This document shows positions 3,841 through 8,176 of a stretch of 8,176 bases of DNA, piece after piece. Position 1 is the stretch's first letter, and each line of letters begins with the position of its first letter. The stretch covers positions 1-8,176 of the forward strand of contig URTB01000055.1 in the NCBI GenBank assembly GCA_900550595.1, written 5' to 3'. This stretch comes from an uncultured Collinsella sp. (GTDB taxonomy: Bacteria; Actinomycetota; Coriobacteriia; Coriobacteriales; Coriobacteriaceae). A program made the translations under genes and the position numbers. Under the pieces are notes generated by a model that did no database searches, was not told the DNA's origin, and saw only the letters and a list, made by a program, of their open reading frames with translations.

Positions 3841-5916
3841 CTAGCGCAGATATGCCTTCGCGTTGCTCAGGCTGTAGGCAATCGTCGAACCATTGTGCAG
3901 CAGCGACGACGTCTGTGGGGTAATCGCGCCGGTAATGCCCAGCGCCAGGAGCGCTGAGTTGGTGAGCATCACCTTAGAGTAGGAGCTCGTCAGGCGATCA
4001 ATGAGGCCCTGGCTCATGCGGCGCAGGCGCACGATTGCGGCCAGATCCGTATCGGTCAGGATGATATCGGCGACCTCCTTGGCGATGTCGCTTCCGCCGC
4101 CCATGGCCAGCCCCACGTCGGCCAAACCGAGCGCCGGCGAATCGTTGACGCCGTCGCCCACCATGGCAACGTGGCGCCCCTCGCGCTTAATGCGCTCCAC
4201 ATAGGCGTACTTGTCCTCGGGCAGCAGTTCGGCCTTAAACTCGTCGACACCCGCCTCGCGCGCAATGCGCTCGGCCGTGCGCTCCGAATCGCCCGTGAGC
4301 ATAACGACATGTTTGACGCCCAGCGCATGCAGGTCGGCGATGGCCTCGCGGACCCCGGGCTTGAGCGGATCCTCGATACCGAGCACGCCCACAACAGTGC
4401 CGTCGATCGCCAGGTAGAGCGGCGACAGGCCCTGCATCCGGGACTCGATGCGCTCCTTGATGTCGGATTCGAGCTGTGCGCCCTCGTCCTCAAATACAAA
4501 ATGCGCGGAACCGATGATGGCGCGACGCCCTTCGATGGACGAAGCGATGCCGTGTGCCACGATGTACTCGACGGCGGCGTGGCGCTCGCGGTGCTCGAGC
4601 CCACGCTCGCGTGCAGCATTGACCACAGCACGCGCCACCGGATGCGGAAAATGTTCCTCCAAACAAGCGGAAAGGCGCAGGATCTCGTCCTCGCTCCAGC
4701 CATCGGTCGTCAGCACGCAAGCTAGGCGCGGCTGCGCCTCGGTGAGCGTGCCGGTCTTATCGAACACAATGGTGTCGGCCTTGGCAAACGACTCAAAGTA
4801 CTTCGCGCCCTTGACCATGACGCCCATCTTGGCAGCATCGCTCATAGCGGTCATGACGGCAACGGAACCCGTGAGCTTGAGTGCGCACGAGTAGTCGACC
4901 ATCAGCGCCGCCGAGGTCTTGATGAGGCTGCGGGTGGTAAGCGCAACCAAACCCGCAAGCAGAAAGTTCCACGGGACGATCTTGTTGGCAAGGTCCTCCA
5001 TATGCGACTGGCCCTCGGACTTGAGCGAGTCGGCCGTCTGCACAAGTGAGACGATTGAGCGGAGCTTGGTTTGCACCGTATTGGCGCGCACGCGCACCAA
5101 GATGCTGCCGTCTTCCACGACGGTTCCGGCAAACACATCGTCACCTGCGCTGCGCTCGACGGCCAGCGGCTCGCCGGTCAGGGTCGCCTGGTTGACCATG
5201 GCGCTCCCCTGCTCGACCACGCCGTCGATGCAGATGGACATGCCGGTGCGCACGGCGACCAGATCGCCGGGCTCAAGCTCGGTGGCGGCAACGCTTACCT
5301 CGGTGTCACCGACCACTTTTTGTGCCTTATCGGGCACGTCGAGCAGCGAGTTAATGAGCTCGTTTTCGCTCATGGCGCGGGTGTAGTCCTCGAGCAGCTC
5401 GCCCACGTTGAGCAGGAACATCGTCTGACCCGCGGTGTCGACATCACGTTTGACGAACGAAATGCCGATGGCCGAAGCGTCGAGCACAGGAACGGTCAGG
5501 CGCGGCTGCGCCAGCTCATGAAGGGCAGCGCGCAAAAATGCCATGTAACCGGCCACGACAAAGATGACACGCAGCGGCGTAGGTAGGAACCAGCGGCGCG
5601 CGTAGTGGGCACCGACGAGTGTCGCCAGGTCCATAACGAGTTTGTGCTTGCGCGGCTCGAGTTGCATCACGTAGCCCGACTTGGCATCGGCGATAGCTTG
5701 AGCATCGAGTGCGCCCAAGGCGTCGAGCACGCTTGCACGGCGCGGCTCGTCGTACTCCAGCGCCATCTGGCCAATACGGCCATAAACGCGCACCTTGTGC
5801 ACGCCGTCGATATCGCCGCTGAGCTTAAGAAGTGCATCGAGATCGCTCTCTGGCACAGGACCCGCCAATTGAAGACGGGTCCTGCCGGGGATCTCGCTGA
5901 TAATCGAGAATCTCAT
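3841..5916 (-). CDS. P1B-type heavy-metal ATPase (CtpC-like)
   Basis: A 691-residue membrane pump that should export a transition-metal ion using ATP. In order: an N-terminal HMA-like domain (about 1-60) with no CxxC metal site; early membrane spans to about 175; the actuator with TGEP (247-250); span 6 with DYSCALKL (341-348); the phosphorylation motif DKTGT (386-390, Asp386); the nucleotide-domain HP (425-426); TGD (541-543); and the hinge MVGDGVND (586-593). The last spans contain HNGSTIAYSLSNA (674-686). Span 6 has Ser-Cys where copper pumps have Cys-Pro-Cys, so copper is less likely; manganese, zinc or iron fit better. It follows the small membrane gene by 18 bases and shares its promoter. 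AGG about ten bases upstream is a weak ribosome site, suggesting coupling. P-type ATPase call is very firm; metal and CtpC kinship are inference. Confidence 0.95.
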   Translation of the reverse strand: MRFSIISEIPGRTRLQLAGPVPESDLDALLKLSGDIDGVHKVRVYGRIGQMALEYDEPRRASVLDALGALDAQAIADAKSGYVMQLEPRKHKLVMDLATLVGAHYARRWFLPTPLRVIFVVAGYMAFLRAALHELAQPRLTVPVLDASAIGISFVKRDVDTAGQTMFLLNVGELLEDYTRAMSENELINSLLDVPDKAQKVVGDTEVSVAATELEPGDLVAVRTGMSICIDGVVEQGSAMVNQATLTGEPLAVERSAGDDVFAGTVVEDGSILVRVRANTVQTKLRSIVSLVQTADSLKSEGQSHMEDLANKIVPWNFLLAGLVALTTRSLIKTSAALMVDYSCALKLTGSVAVMTAMSDAAKMGVMVKGAKYFESFAKADTIVFDKTGTLTEAQPRLACVLTTDGWSEDEILRLSACLEEHFPHPVARAVVNAARERGLEHRERHAAVEYIVAHGIASSIEGRRAIIGSAHFVFEDEGAQLESDIKERIESRMQGLSPLYLAIDGTVVGVLGIEDPLKPGVREAIADLHALGVKHVVMLTGDSERTAERIAREAGVDEFKAELLPEDKYAYVERIKREGRHVAMVGDGVNDSPALGLADVGLAMGGGSDIAKEVADIILTDTDLAAIVRLRRMSQGLIDRLTSSYSKVMLTNSALLALGITGAITPQTSSLLHNGSTIAYSLSNAKAYLR

Positions 5917-5934
5917 AGTTTGTGCCTGGGAGCG

Positions 5935-6180
5935 TTACTCGGCTGCCTCGTCAGCAGCGGCCTCGCTCTGGGTGATGTAGGCCGCCTCGGCAACCATGTC
6001 GTCGACATTAGCCTTGGCCTGCTCGACCATGTCCTGGTAGCCATTCTTGATGCGCATGCCGCACGCGATACCCTGCACGCAGGCATTCTTGACCGGAGCG
6101 CTGGTAAGCAGCTTGATGCCGGCCGTGCCAAGCAGAAAACCGCCACCGACAAGCAGGGTATTGAACGTCGACTTCTTCAT
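5935..6180 (-). CDS. Small single-span membrane protein, ATPase partner
   Basis: An 81-residue protein with a positively charged start (MKKS), one hydrophobic span (about 7-25, TLLVGGGFLLGTAGIKLL), then a charged helix with acidic residues (Asp50, Glu53, Asp60, Asp61, Glu65) and a Glu/Ala-rich tail ending EAAADEAAE. Cys34 and Cys40 lie just past the membrane. Small proteins of this design sit beside CtpC-type ATPases: PacL (DUF1490) in mycobacteria is a metal-binding chaperone for its pump, and DUF6110 proteins in Firmicutes occupy the same place. I recall a likeness to DUF6110 but cannot search. It is the first gene of the operon. The ATG at 6178-6180 has AGGGAG seven bases upstream; a longer frame to 6240 lacks that support. 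The leader contains a GGTGC-TGAG-GCACC hairpin (6216-6229). Confidence 0.85.
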   Translation of the reverse strand: MKKSTFNTLLVGGGFLLGTAGIKLLTSAPVKNACVQGIACGMRIKNGYQDMVEQAKANVDDMVAEAAYITQSEAAADEAAE

Positions 6181-6264
6181 GTTGCTTCTCCCTTTTGCCG
6201 CATTGGACGCGGCACGGTGCCTCAGCACCCGAGTAAACAAGTTTGCTCGAGCACACTTTTGGAA

Positions 6265-6296
6265 AATAGTTTAGTTTATCTAACTATTAAGGTCAA
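6265..6296 (-). promoter_or_regulatory. Metal operon promoter with DtxR-like operator
   Basis: The minus strand has TTGACC (6291-6296), a 17-bp spacer and TAAACT (6268-6273). An imperfect palindrome (6265-6288), with arms AATAGTT/AACTATT and an inner TTAG/CTAA, covers the spacer and -10 box. TTAG...CTAA arms are the hallmark of DtxR/IdeR/MntR-type metal repressor sites. A bound repressor would block RNA polymerase. The GTTAAC repeat just upstream (6302-6307) may be a second half-site. The palindrome is seen; the regulator family is inference. Confidence 0.65.
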
Positions 6297-6446
6297 CAAA
6301 GGTTAACTTTTTGGAAATCTTGGGGCGCGATGTAACCAAGGGGACCGCCCCTGCACCCCATCCACAAAAAATGAGGACGCCAACAGCACCCTCATTCACC
6401 AAATTCCATTCAGCCCCGCCTGACCCGAACGGCCGAGTCGTTGCAG
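6297..6446. other. Spacer between metal operon and gatB, non-coding
   Basis: No coding region is supported. It holds GGGGCG/CGCCCC arms (6322-6327, 6346-6351), which lie upstream of the metal operon promoter, and the terminator at 6366-6396. A minus-strand open frame running through here (6280-6663) crosses both terminators and the gatB end and is not believable. Confidence 0.7.
6366..6396 (-). terminator. Second, distal terminator after gatB
   Basis: On the minus strand AATGAGG and CCTCATT form a 7-bp stem around a 13-base loop and run straight into TTTTTT. It sits between the gatB palindrome and the metal promoter, so it probably stops read-through from the gat operon. Confidence 0.75.
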
Positions 6447-6585
6447 AACCCGGGAGCCCCGGCAGGGCGGGTGCTTGCTCAAAATGAGTTCCGCACGCAA
6501 AGAAGGCCACTAAATGTGGCCTTCGTCTTGCGCAGGACTGTTCGAAATTTTGAGGAAGCACCCGCTCTGCCGGGGCTCCCGGGTT
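6447..6585. repeat. 139-bp near-perfect inverted repeat
   Basis: The outer 39 bases (6447-6485 and 6547-6585) are inverted copies with only two mismatches. The arms then diverge and converge again at the central hairpin GAAGGCCAC-TAAAT-GTGGCCTTC. It begins five bases after the gatB stop. The outer arms are GC-rich (CCCGGGAGCCCCGGC), longer than a terminator needs, and resemble a small non-coding repeat element with a terminator at its centre. There are no open frames or transposase ends. Confidence 0.85.
6499..6524 (-). terminator. Intrinsic terminator of gatB, at palindrome centre
   Basis: A 9-bp perfect stem (6502-6510 with 6516-6524) with a five-base loop is followed by TTT on the minus strand. 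The T-run is short, so termination may depend on the larger fold or be shared with the distal terminator at 6366-6396. Confidence 0.65.
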
Positions 6586-6590
6586 CCCGT

Positions 6591-8176
6591 TTACGAGAGC
6601 GACGTTCTCAGCAACTCGTTGAAGAGCTTCGGGTTGCCCTTGCCGCGGCTCGCTTTCATGCACTGGCCCACCAAAAAGCCGATGACCTTCTGGTTGCCGT
6701 CACGATACTGCTGCGCCTGATCGGCACAGTTAGCCAGCACCTCGTCCACGATCGGCTGCAGCGCGCCGGCATCGCTCACCTGACGCATACCACGCTCGTC
6801 GACGATCTTGTTGGGGTCGTCACCGGTCTGGGCCATGGCCTCAAAGACCTCGTGAGCCTGGTTGGAGCTGATGGCATCGGTCGCCAGCAGCTTGGCAAGG
6901 GCTGCCACCTGAGCCGGTGCAATACCGGACTCGGCCAGCGAGACGCCCACGCCCTTAAGGTAGGCGATCATCTCGTTGACCAGCAGGTTTGCGACCGTCT
7001 GGGCCTCCTTACCGGCCATTCCGGCAGCAGCGGCCTCAAAGAAGTCGGCAAACTCGGGGTCGCCGGCAATCTGCTCGGCATCGGCCGCCTTAATGCCAAA
7101 GTCGGCCTCAAAACGGGCGCGCTTGGCATCGGGCAGCTCGGGAATCTCGCCACGGCAGCGGTCGATGAACTCGTCGTCCAGATCGAACGGCGCCAGGTCG
7201 GGATCGGGGAACAGGCGATAGTCGTCGGCCGTCTCCTTGACACGCATGACTACGGTGCGCTTGCGACTGGGCTCCCAGTGGCGGGTCTCCTGATAGATGA
7301 TTCCGCCCTCCTCGAGCACCTCGGCCTGACGGCAGATCTCGTAGGCAAGGCCATCATGCAGGCTCTTAAACGAGTTGAGGTTCTTAAGCTCGGTCTTGGT
7401 GCCCAGCTTGGTCTCGCCACGGCGGCGCAGCGACACGTTGCCGTCGCAGCGCATGGAACCCTTCTCCATGGAGCAGTCAGAAATGCCCAGCGTCACAAAG
7501 ATGCGACGGAGCTTCTCCATAAACAGGCGCGCTTCCTCGGGCGTACGCAAGTCGGGCTCAGTCACGAGTTCAATCAAAGGCGTGCCGCAGCGGTTGTAGT
7601 CGACGAGCGACTCGGTCGCGGCGGTAATGCGGCCCTCGGCACCGCCCACGTGCACCATCTTGGCGGCGTCCTCCTCCATGTGGATGCGCAGGATGCGGAT
7701 GGGCACCGTGTAGGAACCATCCTCGCGGCGCTCGGGCATCTGTAGGTTGGACGCGTCGTAGCTGGCCAGATGACCGGCACGCTGATTGCCTTCGCGCATG
7801 GTCGACGTCATGGACGTGGACAGGCCCTCGGCGTTGGCCGAAGCGCTCGCCAGGCTCTGGGCCTCGGCCTCGCCAAATGCGCAGTCGGGGCGCTCGGCGG
7901 CGCCGCGACCGGTCACGTCAAGATTCAGGTGACCGTACATGGCAAAGGCGACCGGACCCTGCGTGGTCTGGAAGTTCTTGGCCATGTCGGGATAGAAGTA
8001 GTGCTTGCGGTAGAACATCGAGTGGCGCTGGATCTCGCAGTTGGTGGCGAGGCCGGCCTTGACGATGCTCTCGATGGCGCGCTTGTTGGGCACCGGCAGG
8101 GCGCCGGGCAGGCCCAGGCATACCGGGCACACGTTGGCGTTGGGCTCGTCATCGTGGCTGAGCTTGCAGTTGCAGA
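6591..8176 (-). CDS. gatB: GatCAB amidotransferase subunit B, 5' end missing
   Basis: GatB with GatA and GatC converts Glu-tRNA(Gln) or Asp-tRNA(Asn) to the amide form; GatB holds the tRNA and the kinase-like site. The gene enters from the right edge. The first visible codons read CNC, then PNANVCPVCLGLPG, the four-Cys zinc site (8118-8174). Further marks are HMEEDAAK (near 7660-7682), the family signature DYNRCGTPLIELVTEPDL (7548-7601), MEKGSMRCDGNVSLR, the helical domain, and the YqeY-like tail ending in IGFLVGQCMKASRGKGNPKL. The GTG at 8132 lies inside the zinc motif and is not the start. An extra stretch of about 60 residues (roughly 7719-7919) rich in Ser and Ala separates FQTTQ from HMEED. 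At least 528 residues are visible, above the usual 475-500. gatA and gatC are probably just upstream. Confidence 0.97.
   Translation of the reverse strand, partial: CNCKLSHDDEPNANVCPVCLGLPGALPVPNKRAIESIVKAGLATNCEIQRHSMFYRKHYFYPDMAKNFQTTQGPVAFAMYGHLNLDVTGRGAAERPDCAFGEAEAQSLASASANAEGLSTSMTSTMREGNQRAGHLASYDASNLQMPERREDGSYTVPIRILRIHMEEDAAKMVHVGGAEGRITAATESLVDYNRCGTPLIELVTEPDLRTPEEARLFMEKLRRIFVTLGISDCSMEKGSMRCDGNVSLRRRGETKLGTKTELKNLNSFKSLHDGLAYEICRQAEVLEEGGIIYQETRHWEPSRKRTVVMRVKETADDYRLFPDPDLAPFDLDDEFIDRCRGEIPELPDAKRARFEADFGIKAADAEQIAGDPEFADFFEAAAAGMAGKEAQTVANLLVNEMIAYLKGVGVSLAESGIAPAQVAALAKLLATDAISSNQAHEVFEAMAQTGDDPNKIVDERGMRQVSDAGALQPIVDEVLANCADQAQQYRDGNQKVIGFLVGQCMKASRGKGNPKLFNELLRTSLS

Noticed and set aside
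6280..6663. Minus-strand open frame of 127 codons
   Set aside because: It overlaps the gatB end, both terminators and the metal operon promoter, and has no recognisable domain.
6441..7745. Plus-strand open frame of 434 codons
   Set aside because: It runs antisense to gatB and through the inverted repeat; repetitive Leu/Gly/His composition is typical of shadow frames in GC-rich DNA.

Overview
The window is a GC-rich bacterial chromosome segment. Gene content and style suggest an actinobacterium of the Coriobacteriia, with a Collinsella-like gut anaerobe as the best guess. The clues are a tmRNA tag ending in ALAA, a GatCAB amidotransferase subunit, a CtpC-like P-type ATPase with a small membrane partner, GC-rich codon use, and short intergenic regions rich in hairpins. 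The lineage is an inference; no 16S or other decisive marker is present.

Almost everything reads leftward (minus strand). From left to right: (1) 1-78 holds a promoter and folded leader for a minus-strand gene beyond the left edge. (2) 179-1057 is a patatin-like acyl hydrolase. (3) 1058-1737 has no protein gene but is full of structure. It holds a 62-bp tandem array whose junctions form four 14-bp stems with covarying pairs, then a 47-bp direct repeat containing a copy of the tmRNA T-arm, then TTC-loop hairpins, then the tmRNA terminator. (4) 1738-2101 is ssrA (tmRNA). (5) 2339-2773 is the only plus-strand gene, an unrecognised acidic 144-residue protein. (6) 2832-3697 is a toxin-antitoxin operon, a RelB/DinJ-like antitoxin followed by a PIN-domain toxin with a GTGA overlap; its promoter is studded with GCTAGC sites. 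(7) 3841-6180 is a metal-transport operon: a small single-membrane-span protein followed by a P1B-type ATPase. It has a strong terminator and a promoter whose spacer and -10 box are covered by a DtxR-family-like palindrome. (8) 6366-6585 carries two terminators, one inside a 139-bp near-perfect inverted repeat. (9) 6591-8176 is gatB, lacking only its 5' end, with an unusual insertion of about 60 residues.

Functionally, ssrA serves ribosome rescue and gatB serves synthesis of Gln-tRNA(Gln) or Asn-tRNA(Asn). The patatin, toxin-antitoxin and metal operons are separate accessory units. The parts most worth following are the covarying hairpin array, the tmRNA-derived repeats, the PacL-like small protein paired with the ATPase under a probable metal-sensing repressor, and the GatB insertion.
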